This document shows, piece by piece, positions 33,107 through 40,948 of a stretch of 41,195 bases of DNA. Where the stretch lies: assembly GCA_020430845.1 (NCBI GenBank), contig JAGQJA010000209.1, positions 1 through 41,195 of the forward strand. Direction: 5' to 3'. Position numbers and translations under genes: made by a program. The stretch comes from Myxococcales bacterium (GTDB taxonomy: Bacteria > Myxococcota_A > Polyangia > Polyangiales > Polyangiaceae). The first letter of the stretch is position 1. The number at the start of each line of letters is the position of its first letter. The notes under the pieces are model-generated. The model did not search any database. It saw only the letters and a program-made list of their open reading frames with translations, and was not told the DNA's origin.

Positions 33107-34372
33107 GTGACGCCCATCGCGCGGCTCGTGTCGGAGTGTGCGGCGCGGGCGCTCGCGGAGCTCGACCCGCGCGCGCGGACGGCCGAGATCGTGCGCGCCG
33201 CGCGCCCCACGCTGCGCGGTGAGGTCCGCGTCGTGGCGGTGGGAAAGGCCAGCGTCGCCATGGCCTCGGGCGCGCTCGAGGCGCTCCGAGGTGCGCGTGA
33301 CGTCGACGTGCGCGCGTGCCTCGTCGTGACGCCCGGCGCGGCGCGCGGCGTCAGGGCAGGGGAGCTGACGTCGACGCCGCGCACGCGGATCCTGCGCGCC
33401 TCCCACCCGCTGCCCGACGGGCGGAGCGTCGCGGCGGCCCGCGCGGCGATGGCCGTCGCTCGCGCGGCGGGTCGCGCGGCGTCTTCTCGCGAGTCCGCGC
33501 TCGTCGTGCTCGTCTCGGGCGGCGCGTCGTCGCTCGTCGCGTGGCCCGCGCCCGGCGTGTCCCTCGCCGACAAGCGGCGCGTGACGGCGGCGCTGCTCGC
33601 TTCGGGCGCCCCCGTCACCGAGATCAACACAGTGCGCCGTCGCCTCTCGCGCATCAAAGACGGCGGGCTCGCGCGCGAGGCCGGGGGCGCGCGCGTCGTC
33701 ACCGTGGTGCTCAGCGACGTGATCGACGGCGATCTCTCCGACGTCGGCTCCGGGCCCACGTGCGCGTCGCGCGCCGGCGCGCACGCGGCGCGGAAGATCC
33801 TCGCCCGATACGCGCCGGATCTCGTGACCCTGCCGCTCACGCCGCGCGCCGCTCCCGCGCGCGTGGCGCGGCCGGTCGCCGTGGCGAGCCCCGAGCAGCT
33901 CGCCGAGCGCGTCGCGCGTCAGCTCGAGGCGGCGGGTCTCCGCGCGCGCGTCCTGCCGCCGTCGCTCGCTGCCGCAGAGGACCTCGCGCGTGAGTACGTG
34001 CGCCTCGCGTCGAAGCTCGCGCCGGGCGCGGCCATCGTCCGTGTGGCCGAGCCCTCGGTGGAGGTACCGCACGGCGCGCGCGCGGGTCGAGGTGGGCGCT
34101 CCACGCACGTCTCGGCGCGCGTGGGAGCTGGTGGGCTGCCGCGCGGCGTCACCTTCCTGGCGCTCGCGACCGACGGCGTGGACGGCTCGAGTGGGACGGG
34201 GGGCGCGCTCCTCGTGGGCCCGGTCACGGGGCGCGCGCGCACGCTGCTCGATCGTGCGTCGCGCGCGTTCGACACGGGCCCCGCGCACGTGACGCTGGGC
34301 ACCGCGCTGCCCCGTCGCCCCTCGGGCCACAACCTAGCCGACCTGCACGTCCTCGCGCGCGCGCGAGGGTGA
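33107..34372 (+). CDS. Glycerate 2-kinase (GckA/TtuD, MOFRL-type)
   Basis: A 421-aa enzyme phosphorylating D-glycerate with ATP. VAVGKASVAM (43-52), LVSGGASSLVAWP (135-147), TEINTVRRRLSRIKDGGLA (171-189) and VLSDVIDGDLSDVGSGPT (201-218) are signatures of the type 2 kinases. GHNLADLHVLA close to the end is the MOFRL element. The length is usual. It begins at a GTG 4 nt after the preceding stop and has no Shine-Dalgarno, so it depends on coupling. No glyoxylate or serine-cycle genes are adjacent, so its physiological source of glycerate is open. Confidence 0.92.
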   Translation: MTPIARLVSECAARALAELDPRARTAEIVRAARPTLRGEVRVVAVGKASVAMASGALEALRGARDVDVRACLVVTPGAARGVRAGELTSTPRTRILRASHPLPDGRSVAAARAAMAVARAAGRAASSRESALVVLVSGGASSLVAWPAPGVSLADKRRVTAALLASGAPVTEINTVRRRLSRIKDGGLAREAGGARVVTVVLSDVIDGDLSDVGSGPTCASRAGAHAARKILARYAPDLVTLPLTPRAAPARVARPVAVASPEQLAERVARQLEAAGLRARVLPPSLAAAEDLAREYVRLASKLAPGAAIVRVAEPSVEVPHGARAGRGGRSTHVSARVGAGGLPRGVTFLALATDGVDGSSGTGGALLVGPVTGRARTLLDRASRAFDTGPAHVTLGTALPRRPSGHNLADLHVLARARG

Positions 34373-34411
34373 GCGCGCCGTCTCCGAGGTCCACCCCTGG
34401 CCCGCGCCTGC

Positions 34412-34417
34412 TACGAT
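34412..34417 (+). promoter_or_regulatory. Putative extended -10, leaderless (SGNH esterase)
   Basis: TGC-TACGAT ends 9 nt before the ATG at 34427. No Shine-Dalgarno is present. Confidence 0.45.
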
Positions 34418-34426
34418 CGAGCGATC

Positions 34427-35842
34427 ATGGGATCGCGTCACCGTTCGTGGGTCGTCGTCGGAGCGCTTCTCGTGGCAGGGGCGATCGGCGCGTGCGGCGC
34501 TGACGAGCCCTCGGCGGCGCCCTCCCCCGACGACGCGGGCGACGATCGGCGCGCCGACGCGCGATCCACGGATCCGGACGCGTCCACGCAAGACGCGGCG
34601 CTCGAAGCGTCCACGCAAGACGCAGCGCTCGACGCGCTCACCGATGCGGACGCGTCCCTCCTCGCGCCGGGGTTCGTCTATCGCGACATCAACCACGTGC
34701 TCGGCACGGGGCAGAGCCTCTCGGTCGGCTCGCAGGGCACGCCCGTCCTCTCGACCGCGCAGCCGTTCGACAACCAGATGTTCGTCACGGGCGTCATCGC
34801 CGGCGGCGCGGGGCTCACGTCGTTCGTCCCGCTCGTCGAAGGCCCGCGCGAGACGCTCTCGAGCGCGTTCGCGAGCCTCGTCACGAAGCTCGCGCGCGAC
34901 GTGGTGCTCGTCGGCCAACCGGCGGGCCAGACGAGCCATGATCTCCTCGTGAGCGCCCACGGCGTGGGCGGCCAGCCGTACGCCGCGCTCAAGAAGAACG
35001 GGACGCTCACCGCGTACGCCAACGGGATCGCGCAGGCGCAAGCCGCCCACGATCTCGCCGTCGCGGCAGGCAAGACCCACGTGATCCGCGCGGTCACGAA
35101 CGTCCACGGCGAGAGCGATCACAACGCGCAGAACCCGGCGTACGAGGCCGATCTGCTCGAGTGGCAGCGGGACTACGAGACCGACGTGCGCGCCATCACG
35201 GGCCAGGCCGAGCCCGTCCCCATGCTTCACACCCAGTTCAGCACCTGGACCAAGCTCGGCAGCCGGCTCACCACCAGCGCTGTGGCGGCGGCGCAGCTGT
35301 CCGCGCACGTCGCCGCGCCGGGCAAGATCATCCTCGTGGGCGCCAAGTACCACCTGCCGTACGCGCCCGACGGCGTGCACCTCACCAACGAGGGCTACCG
35401 GCACATGGGCGAGGACTACGCCAAGGTCTACCGCCGCGTGATCCTCGAGGGCAAGGCGTGGGAGCCGGTGCGGCCCAAGGCGGTCACGCGCGTCGGCGCG
35501 ACGGTGACGCTGACGATGTTCGTTCCCGCGCCGCCGCTGGTGCTCGACACGCAGCGCGTCAGCGACCCAGGTAGCTACGGCTTCGAATGGACGGACGACG
35601 GCCCCGACGTGCCCACCATCTCGTCGGTCGCCGTCACGGCCCCCGACACGGTGACGATCACGCTGTCCGCGCCGCCGAACGCCAACGGGCGCGTGCGCTA
35701 CGCCTTCACCGGCGTCAGCGGGGCCCTCGGCGGACCCACCACGGGCCCGAGGGGAAACCTGCGCGACTCGGACGCCACGCCGTCGCGTCACGGCTACGAC
35801 CTCTTCAACTGGGCCGTGCACTTCGACGTGGCGGCGCCTTAG
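34427..35842 (+). CDS. Lipoprotein SGNH esterase, sialate O-acetylesterase-like
   Basis: A 471-aa protein with lipobox IGAC (Cys23) and an Asp/Ala-rich linker to about residue 78. LGTGQSLSVG contains the likely nucleophile Ser97. VHGESDH (226-232) is the block III-type motif, and DGVHLTNEGY supplies Asp315 and His318. These are the marks of the sialate O-acetylesterase-like SGNH family, which deacetylates sugars or glycans. A C-terminal 115-residue beta-domain may bind carbohydrate. The linker contains an internal 9-residue duplication. It is probably surface-exposed. It converges on the next gene with 3 nt between them. Confidence 0.8.
   Translation: MGSRHRSWVVVGALLVAGAIGACGADEPSAAPSPDDAGDDRRADARSTDPDASTQDAALEASTQDAALDALTDADASLLAPGFVYRDINHVLGTGQSLSVGSQGTPVLSTAQPFDNQMFVTGVIAGGAGLTSFVPLVEGPRETLSSAFASLVTKLARDVVLVGQPAGQTSHDLLVSAHGVGGQPYAALKKNGTLTAYANGIAQAQAAHDLAVAAGKTHVIRAVTNVHGESDHNAQNPAYEADLLEWQRDYETDVRAITGQAEPVPMLHTQFSTWTKLGSRLTTSAVAAAQLSAHVAAPGKIILVGAKYHLPYAPDGVHLTNEGYRHMGEDYAKVYRRVILEGKAWEPVRPKAVTRVGATVTLTMFVPAPPLVLDTQRVSDPGSYGFEWTDDGPDVPTISSVAVTAPDTVTITLSAPPNANGRVRYAFTGVSGALGGPTTGPRGNLRDSDATPSRHGYDLFNWAVHFDVAAP
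34580..34633 (+). repeat. Two 27-bp tandem repeats in the esterase linker
   Basis: 34580-34606 and 34607-34633 match at 25 of 27 bases and encode two nine-residue units reading ASTQDAALE and ASTQDAALD. Confidence 0.85.
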
Positions 35843-35845
35843 CGG

Positions 35846-36859
35846 TCAGGGCGCGGCGTCGGTCGTCGCGTCGGTGCCCGCGTCGGTCGCTGCCGGTGCG
35901 GCGGGGCGAGCCGCGTCGAGCACGTTCTGCGCGAGGGCGCAGTTGTTGACCTGTCGACGAAGCGCCGCGCGGATCTCCGGATCGCGGAGCTGCCCGTCGC
36001 TCACCATGCGCACCTGGCCGTCGGCCTCGCGCCGGACGCGCAGCATCTCTTCGCCGGTCTTGAGGTTCAGCACGTGCACGCGTGCGGCGTGGGGCACCTG
36101 CTGGAGCGCCTCGGTCGTGATGCCCCCGCCGTCCTCGGCGTACTGGCGCGCGGCGTCGGCGTCCTCGTCGAGCACGAGCAAGAAGAACTGCGCCCGAGTG
36201 ACGATGTCGATCGCTTTCGGGATCTCGTTCTTCTCGGCCTTGTCGTACTGGTCCTCGAAGATGCGCAGGCGCACCGTGTCGGGCGACTCACGCACCTCGC
36301 GCACCCAGTCCTCGGTCAAGATGCGCGTCGACGCGTATGCCTGACGCAGGTTCCACGGCTGATCGGGCGCCGCGCCCGCGTCGGGCTCGCCTCGGGCCGC
36401 CGCGTCGTTGCGCGTGCGCAGCAAGCAGCTCGTGAAGCCATCCTTGACCGACTCGGGCGCGACCTTGTGGATGCTCTCGACGCTCTGCGCGTCGGCCGTG
36501 CGGAGGCGCAGGTAGATGCCCGGCAATGTCCGGAAGTTGAGCGTCGCGGCCTCGGGCGTGACCAAATCGCCCTTGTAGGCCTTGGCCGCGTCGACCGTGA
36601 AGCTCTCGATACGATCACGCAGCGGGTACCAGCGCGCGCCCACCGTCTTGTCGGCGGCGCGCTGCTTCTGCAGGAGCGTCTCTTTGGCGTTGCCCAGCTC
36701 GCGCCCCGAGTACATGCGCGCCACGACCATCGTGGACAAAATCGAAGCGGCCGCGAACACCCACACGCGTGGAGTGATGCGGCCGAACTTCGTGCGCTCG
36801 CGATCGTCGCGCGCGCCCTTGATGGCTTTGAGCCCCAGCTCTCGTCGCTTGTCGACCAA
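35846..36859 (-). CDS. Single-pass membrane protein of unknown function, last gene of the leftward exb cluster
   Basis: A 337-aa protein. A basic cytoplasmic end (about 1-30) precedes one membrane helix (31-47, VWVFAAASILSTMVVA). The remaining 290 residues should be periplasmic and mostly helical, finishing in an Ala/Asp/Thr-rich tail. I recognise no family. A TTG start at 36859 is inferred: GGAG lies 9 nt upstream, and the frame there begins just after the exbD2 stop. It lies 33 nt from exbD2 in the same direction, so it may be a structural partner of the ExbB/ExbD motor, as in myxobacterial gliding or TonB-like complexes. Confidence 0.6.
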   Translation of the reverse strand: MVDKRRELGLKAIKGARDDRERTKFGRITPRVWVFAAASILSTMVVARMYSGRELGNAKETLLQKQRAADKTVGARWYPLRDRIESFTVDAAKAYKGDLVTPEAATLNFRTLPGIYLRLRTADAQSVESIHKVAPESVKDGFTSCLLRTRNDAAARGEPDAGAAPDQPWNLRQAYASTRILTEDWVREVRESPDTVRLRIFEDQYDKAEKNEIPKAIDIVTRAQFFLLVLDEDADAARQYAEDGGGITTEALQQVPHAARVHVLNLKTGEEMLRVRREADGQVRMVSDGQLRDPEIRAALRRQVNNCALAQNVLDAARPAAPAATDAGTDATTDAAP

Positions 36860-36892
36860 GGGGAGGGGCTCCGGATTCGCGCCGGCTCGGCT

Positions 36893-37447
36893 TTACTGCG
36901 CCGTGCCGCCGGGCGTCTTCGACGCGCCGTTGACCATGAAGCTGACGTTGGGGAAGCCCGCGAACGCCGACGTCTGGAAGACGCTCTTCACGACCACCGC
37001 GGTGACGTCCTGGTCGATCTGGAGAACGACCACGCCAGGGAAGTCCTTGCCCGGGTGCAGCTGACGCCAGACCTCGCGCTTGCCCTTGAGGATGTTGAAG
37101 AGCTCGTCGATGCGCTGCATGCGCTTGCTCTCTTCGACCGCGCGCGTGTTCCCCGCGGGCGCGCCGTCGACGAGGATGGCCTGTCCCGCGATCGACACGA
37201 TGGGCGCGTCGATCATGTCCATCGTGTTCTCCGCCGTGGGCAGGCGCACGTTCTTGGCGGCGGGGATCTCGCCGCTCGCAGAGAACGTGATGAGGAGGAA
37301 GACGACGATGGTGACGAGAAAGTCGATCATGCTCGTCAGGGAGAGGCCCGCGGCGACCTGCCGCTGCCCCCCGCCTGCGACCTTCTTCTGCACGTACTTG
37401 AGCTGCACGGAGTGCATCAAGCGTCGGCCGGGCTCGTGAATCGTCAT
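36893..37447 (-). CDS. ExbD/TolR family protein (leftward cluster, second)
   Basis: A 184-aa protein. A cytoplasmic start of about 35 residues leads to one membrane helix (LSLTSMIDFLVTIVVFLLITF, about 35-55) containing Asp42, the proton-path aspartate of the family. The periplasmic part is about 125 residues, longer than E. coli ExbD. It should pair with ExbB to turn proton flow into motion. The ATG at 37447 has AGGA 6 nt upstream. Another exbD lies upstream at 64 bp, so this cluster encodes two stator-type subunits. Confidence 0.88.
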   Translation of the reverse strand: MTIHEPGRRLMHSVQLKYVQKKVAGGGQRQVAAGLSLTSMIDFLVTIVVFLLITFSASGEIPAAKNVRLPTAENTMDMIDAPIVSIAGQAILVDGAPAGNTRAVEESKRMQRIDELFNILKGKREVWRQLHPGKDFPGVVVLQIDQDVTAVVVKSVFQTSAFAGFPNVSFMVNGASKTPGGTAQ

Positions 37448-37511
37448 GGCAGTTCCTGGCTTCTCTTCTTGGCTTCAGGCGCTCTCAGCAACAACTCGCG
37501 TCGCGCTGACG

Positions 37512-38081
37512 TCAGTTCACGGCGAAGGTCACGTTGAACGACGGGACCTGCTCGGTCTTGCCGCCCGCCGTGTAGGGCCGGTGGGGCTGGTAGATCGCGT
37601 CCATGACGCCGATGATGTAGACGTACGGCGTCTCGTTGTCCGTGTGGAGGACGGCCTGATCGAACTTCTTGTCGGTCGCGTCGCGGTGCGAGCCGGCGGT
37701 CTTCCACTCGGCCTCGATCTTGGCGGCGAGGTCGGGGAAGCGGATGTTCTTCACGCCGTCCTTGACGATCAGGTTGTCCTTGCGCGGGACGTCGACCGTG
37801 CTGACGACGGTGCCGCCCTGCTTCCAGATGAGGACGAACTTGTCGGGCGCGCGCATCTCGACGTGCAGCTGCTTCTCGGGCTCCACCTGGGTCGGCTCGA
37901 CCTCTCGGGGGGGACCGGGGACCTGCGCGTCGGCGTTGATGCGCGACATGTGCGACCAGACGGCCGTGATGAGGAGGAACGAGATCGTGACCATCAGCAG
38001 GTCGATCATCGGGATCATGTTGATCTCGGCGTCGACCGCGCGTTTGCTGCCGCCTCCGCCTTCTACGCTTACGCCACCCAT
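37512..38081 (-). CDS. ExbD/TolR family protein (leftward cluster, first)
   Basis: A 189-aa protein with a single membrane helix (AEINMIPMIDLLMVTISFLLITAV, about 18-42) containing Asp27. A Pro/Glu-rich linker and a beta-rich periplasmic domain follow. It is only distantly similar to the second exbD, so the two are likely distinct partners, as with AglQ and AglS in Myxococcus. The gene is separated from exbB by 99 bp holding two hairpins. Confidence 0.88.
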   Translation of the reverse strand: MGGVSVEGGGGSKRAVDAEINMIPMIDLLMVTISFLLITAVWSHMSRINADAQVPGPPREVEPTQVEPEKQLHVEMRAPDKFVLIWKQGGTVVSTVDVPRKDNLIVKDGVKNIRFPDLAAKIEAEWKTAGSHRDATDKKFDQAVLHTDNETPYVYIIGVMDAIYQPHRPYTAGGKTEQVPSFNVTFAVN

Positions 38082-38106
38082 CTTGGGACCTCTGGCTTGG
38101 AGAAAG

Positions 38107-38129
38107 GGGGCTCCCGCTCGGGGAGCCCC
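38107..38129 (-). terminator. Strong hairpin between exbB and exbD (second)
   Basis: A 9-bp perfect stem (GGGGCTCCC at 38107-38115 with GGGAGCCCC at 38121-38129) and a 5-nt loop. On the transcript, CUUUCUCC follows, only weakly U-rich. It may act as a partial terminator or mRNA-processing element. Confidence 0.45.
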
Positions 38130-38144
38130 TCACACGACTCCGAT

Positions 38145-38171
38145 GGACAGGGCGCGCGAGGCGCCCCGTCC
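38145..38171 (-). terminator. Hairpin directly after the exbB stop
   Basis: GGAC-A-GGGCGC pairs with GCGCCC-C-GTCC: ten base pairs around one A/C mismatch, with a 5-nt loop. It begins 9 nt past the exbB stop codon and is followed by the second hairpin and then exbD. Confidence 0.45.
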
Positions 38172-38180
38172 GGGCCTACC

Positions 38181-38843
38181 TCACGCCGCGGCGCTGAGGT
38201 TCGACAGGTTCACCTTCTGGCGGTTCGTCACCACCAGGTTGAGCACCTGCACGCTGGCCTCGTTGATGTCGTCCTCGAGCTGCTGCGTCTTCCCGTTGAG
38301 GAGCGCGAAGCCGATGAGGGCGACGATGGCGACCGCGAGGCCGAACCAGGTGCAGTGCATGGCCTCGCTGATACCTTCAGCGAGGATGCGCGCCTTCTGG
38401 CCCGGGTCGACGCTCTCGCCGGAGACGGCGCCGAAGCTCGTGATGAGGCCGGTCACCGTTCCGAGGAGACCGGAGAGCATCGCAAGGTTCGCGAGGAGCG
38501 CGAGGAACGCCGTCCGCTTGGCGATCTTCGGGAGCTCACGCAGGGCAGCCTCGTCCATCGCGGCCTGCACCTCCTCGTCGGGGCGGTTGACCTTGACGAG
38601 GCCGGCCTGGACGATGCGCGCGAGCGGCGCGTTCGCGGCCGAGCACATCTTCACGGCCTTCGCGACGTCACCTGCGAGGATGCACTTCTGCATCGTGGCG
38701 AGGAACACGTCCTTGTTGATCGACGAGCCGTACAGGTACAGCGCGCGCTCGATAATGATGCCGATCGAGAAGATCGACCAGAGCAAGATGACGCTCATCA
38801 TTACGACGCCGCCCTCTTTGTACGCTTTCCAGAGACCAGACAT
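38181..38843 (-). CDS. ExbB/TolQ/MotA family proton-channel protein (leftward cluster)
   Basis: A 220-aa inner-membrane protein. One membrane segment lies near the N-terminus (about 12-36) and two near 108-132 and 140-165. LANLAMLSGLLGTVTGLITSFGAVSG and GISEAMHCTWFGLAVAIVALIGF are the conserved ExbB/TolQ core. It forms the ring around an ExbD dimer. The ATG at 38843 has GGAGGA 4 nt upstream. It begins the leftward exbB-exbD-exbD-unknown cluster, and diverges from a second such cluster across 0.8 kb. Confidence 0.92.
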   Translation of the reverse strand: MSGLWKAYKEGGVVMMSVILLWSIFSIGIIIERALYLYGSSINKDVFLATMQKCILAGDVAKAVKMCSAANAPLARIVQAGLVKVNRPDEEVQAAMDEAALRELPKIAKRTAFLALLANLAMLSGLLGTVTGLITSFGAVSGESVDPGQKARILAEGISEAMHCTWFGLAVAIVALIGFALLNGKTQQLEDDINEASVQVLNLVVTNRQKVNLSNLSAAA

Positions 38844-38906
38844 GCGCTCCTCCGAATCTATTGGGCCAAGCGGCCCGCCACACCTTTTGTCCGCGCTCTC
38901 GCGCGG

Positions 38907-38915
38907 AGGGAAGTC
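38907..38915 (-). promoter_or_regulatory. CTTCCCT-type element upstream of leftward exbB
   Basis: GACTTCCCT read on the minus strand, 64 nt before the exbB start at 38843. The same nine bases occur on the plus strand at 39501-39509, upstream of the other exbB. Confidence 0.4.
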
Positions 38916-38922
38916 TCCGTGC

Positions 38923-38940
38923 CGTCGCGACGTCGCGACG
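38923..38940. repeat. 18-bp perfect palindrome
   Basis: CGTCGCGACGTCGCGACG equals its own reverse complement. It lies 80 bp upstream of the leftward exbB. It may be an operator or a chance outcome of alternating CG composition. Confidence 0.5.
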
Positions 38941-39498
38941 TTTGCGCTATCGCGCGATGAAAAAAGCGCGCGGACGATATCGCCACGCACGCAGCAGACG
39001 CAAGCTCCTTAAACTTCAAGCCTTGCGATCATCCCCTCTGACTCGCCCAGCGTGTCGCCGGGCTACCTCTCGGGCCAACTACTCAACCGATCGACCGACG
39101 CTTCGACGTGTCCGCGGGCGCGAGACCCGAGGGCTGAGACGAAGCGACGCGAAGTCTGACCCTTCGGACGCCTGTCCGTCAACATGCTTGGGCGGGTCAT
39201 TTCACTTTAGAGCACCGGTAAAGTTTTGCAGTTACGGCGCGTTAGGGAATGATCCGTTGTCACTGGAATCGGCCTGTCGCGACGAGCCTTTTGCGCGATA
39301 TGTGTAGAGTGCATGCGAAACGGAGCGCTCGCCCGCGGCGCTCGACGGGCGAGCCGCGACGCCCGCGCGCATGGTCTCCGCGTCGAGGCACCGCCCCCCG
39401 CCCGGTCACCCGACAGACCAGCGGGGCTGATCTTGCGGCCGCGACGCGAGGCGCAGACGGCCCGCGGAGGAAACGAACGACGCCCTTCGTTCGTCACG

Positions 39499-39528
39499 TT
39501 GACTTCCCTGAAACAAGCCAGGTATCGT
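39499..39528 (+). promoter_or_regulatory. Sigma-70-like promoter for the rightward exb cluster
   Basis: TTGACT (39499-39504), 18-nt spacer, TATCGT (39523-39528). Predicted start of transcription is near 39535, giving a leader of about 120 nt before exbB. Confidence 0.45.
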
Positions 39529-39557
39529 GGCTGCCGTCTTCCCTATTTTCAGGGAAG
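39503..39557 (+). promoter_or_regulatory. CTTCCCT repeats and 5'-end hairpin of the exb leader
   Basis: CTTCCCTGAAA at 39503-39513 and its exact reverse complement at 39547-39557 form an 11-bp inverted repeat flanking the -10. Another CTTCCCT at 39538-39544 pairs with AGGGAAG at 39551-39557 over a 6-nt loop, so the transcript would begin with a stem-loop. Alternating pairing or a binding regulator is possible. Confidence 0.5.
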
Positions 39558-39655
39558 AGAAGGTCTTTGGCCGCCATTCCGGGCGGCGCTCGAGCACGGG
39601 CATCGATCGCGCGGAGCGACGGTGCCGTAGAGAGATAGAGAAAGGAGCATCGGGG

Positions 39656-40345
39656 ATGTTCTTGGTCCTGCTGAGTGGTCCGGCATCGTCAGGTGGAGGC
39701 GGCGGCACCGGCTTCATGGAGGCGTTCAAGGAGAACCCCACCTTCCTTTCGATCAACTTTGTGGTGAGCGCGATCGTCGTCTCCCTCATCGTCGAGAGGA
39801 CGGCGTTCCAGTTGACGAAGTACCGCGTCAACTCGAGAGAGTTCTTCGCGCAGATAAAGAAGCTGGTGACCGCGGGCAACATCGACCGCGCCATCAAGCT
39901 CTGCGACGCCGGGGAGTACCCGACGCTGCAGCTCGTCAAGGCGGGTCTCACGCACGCGAACAAGGGCGCCGACGAGGTCGACGCCGCCATGAGCGAGAAG
40001 ATGGGCGAGCTCAAGCCCGCCGTCGAGAAGCGCATCGGCTCGCTGTGGTCGCTCGCGAACATCGCGACGCTCGTCGGTCTGCTCGGAACGGTGCTCGGCC
40101 TCATCCACACCTTCGGCGCCATCGCGGCGCCCGGTCTGTCGGCCGCCGATCGCCAGCGCATCCTCGCGAACGGTATCGCAGAGGCCATGTACAACACGGC
40201 GCTCGGCCTCGGCATCGCCGTCGTGTGCATGATCTCGCACGTCATCCTGCACCAGCGCGCCAAGACGATTCAGCACGATCTCGACGCGACGCAGGAGCGG
40301 GTCTTCAACCTGCTCACGATCCAGACCCGCCCCGGAGGCTACTGA
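39656..40345 (+). CDS. ExbB/TolQ/MotA family proton-channel protein (rightward cluster)
   Basis: A 229-aa protein. A Gly/Ser-rich start leads to membrane segments at about 28-48, 132-155 and 172-192. LWSLANIATLVGLLGTVLGLIHTFGAI and GIAEAMYNTALGLGIAVVCMISHV are the conserved core. Its N-terminal half differs clearly from the leftward ExbB, so these are separate paralogues. The ATG at 39656 has AAAGGAG 8 nt upstream. It leads a cluster with at least two exbD genes. Confidence 0.92.
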   Translation: MFLVLLSGPASSGGGGGTGFMEAFKENPTFLSINFVVSAIVVSLIVERTAFQLTKYRVNSREFFAQIKKLVTAGNIDRAIKLCDAGEYPTLQLVKAGLTHANKGADEVDAAMSEKMGELKPAVEKRIGSLWSLANIATLVGLLGTVLGLIHTFGAIAAPGLSAADRQRILANGIAEAMYNTALGLGIAVVCMISHVILHQRAKTIQHDLDATQERVFNLLTIQTRPGGY

Positions 40346-40375
40346 GAGCTCACGCTCTCGCCCACGGAGCCCGGG

Positions 40376-40924
40376 ATGGCAGAGAAGCTGAGCGCAGCGC
40401 AGCGGAGCAAGATCCGGAGGCTCTCCGAGCCCAAGGAGCTGTCTCCCGACGAGGAGGGTGGCGAGCTCAACATCGTCCCCTTCCTCGACATCATCATGAA
40501 CGTGCTGATGTTCGTGCTCGCCACCGTGTCGGTGACGTTCACGGCGACCATCGACACGTTCCCGCCGCGCGCCGGCTCTGGCGCGCGCGCGCCCACCACG
40601 CCCACCCTCGGGCTCACGATCCTGGTCGTCCCCGACGGCTTCAGCGTCAAGGCCCAGGGCGGCAACGTCGCGCCCGGCTGCCAAGACACCGGGCCCGGCC
40701 TCGCGCTCGCGCGCAAGGGCGCCGACTACGACTACGACGGCCTCAAGAAGTGCGTCGCGCGCCTCAAGACGGCCTCGCCCGACTTCAAGGACGAGTCGAG
40801 CGTCACCATCAGCGCCAACCCGCAGATCCCCTACCAGGTCATCATCAGCACGATGGACGCGGTACGGAAAGACGAGGCGGGCGAGGAGCTCTTCCCTGAA
40901 GTGCAGTTCGGTCTCGCCCGCTGA
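40376..40924 (+). CDS. ExbD/TolR family protein (rightward cluster, first)
   Basis: A 182-aa protein with an acidic cytoplasmic end and one membrane helix (LNIVPFLDIIMNVLMFVLATVSVTF, about 31-55) carrying Asp38. The periplasmic domain has two cysteines (Cys102 and Cys126) that could bond. It starts 30 nt after exbB in the same direction. Confidence 0.88.
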   Translation: MAEKLSAAQRSKIRRLSEPKELSPDEEGGELNIVPFLDIIMNVLMFVLATVSVTFTATIDTFPPRAGSGARAPTTPTLGLTILVVPDGFSVKAQGGNVAPGCQDTGPGLALARKGADYDYDGLKKCVARLKTASPDFKDESSVTISANPQIPYQVIISTMDAVRKDEAGEELFPEVQFGLAR

Positions 40925-40948
40925 CGGGCTAGGCTAGAGGCGTAGACG

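Larger units (their letters stand above)
38844..39655. other. 812-bp intergenic region between divergent exb clusters
   Basis: No gene is convincing here. Several open frames of 90-150 codons exist in it on both strands, but they lack domain-like sequence. A locally lower-GC stretch lies at 39195-39300. The region holds four CTTCCCT elements, a promoter-like pair at 39499-39528, an 18-bp GC palindrome at 38923-38940 and a hairpin CCGCGC-TCTC-GCGCGG at 38891-38906. It looks mainly regulatory. An sRNA cannot be excluded. Confidence 0.6.

Noticed and set aside
39213-39226. A GG...GC pair like a sigma-54 promoter (GGTAAAGTTTTGCA)
   Set aside because: The GG-GC spacing is one base short and the -24 box does not match TGGC.
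38861-39638. Open frames of 100-150 codons in the exb intergenic region, both strands
   Set aside because: Arg/Ser-rich with no domain-like pattern; none has a Shine-Dalgarno or the TAnnnT start arrangement, and they overlap promoter-like repeats.
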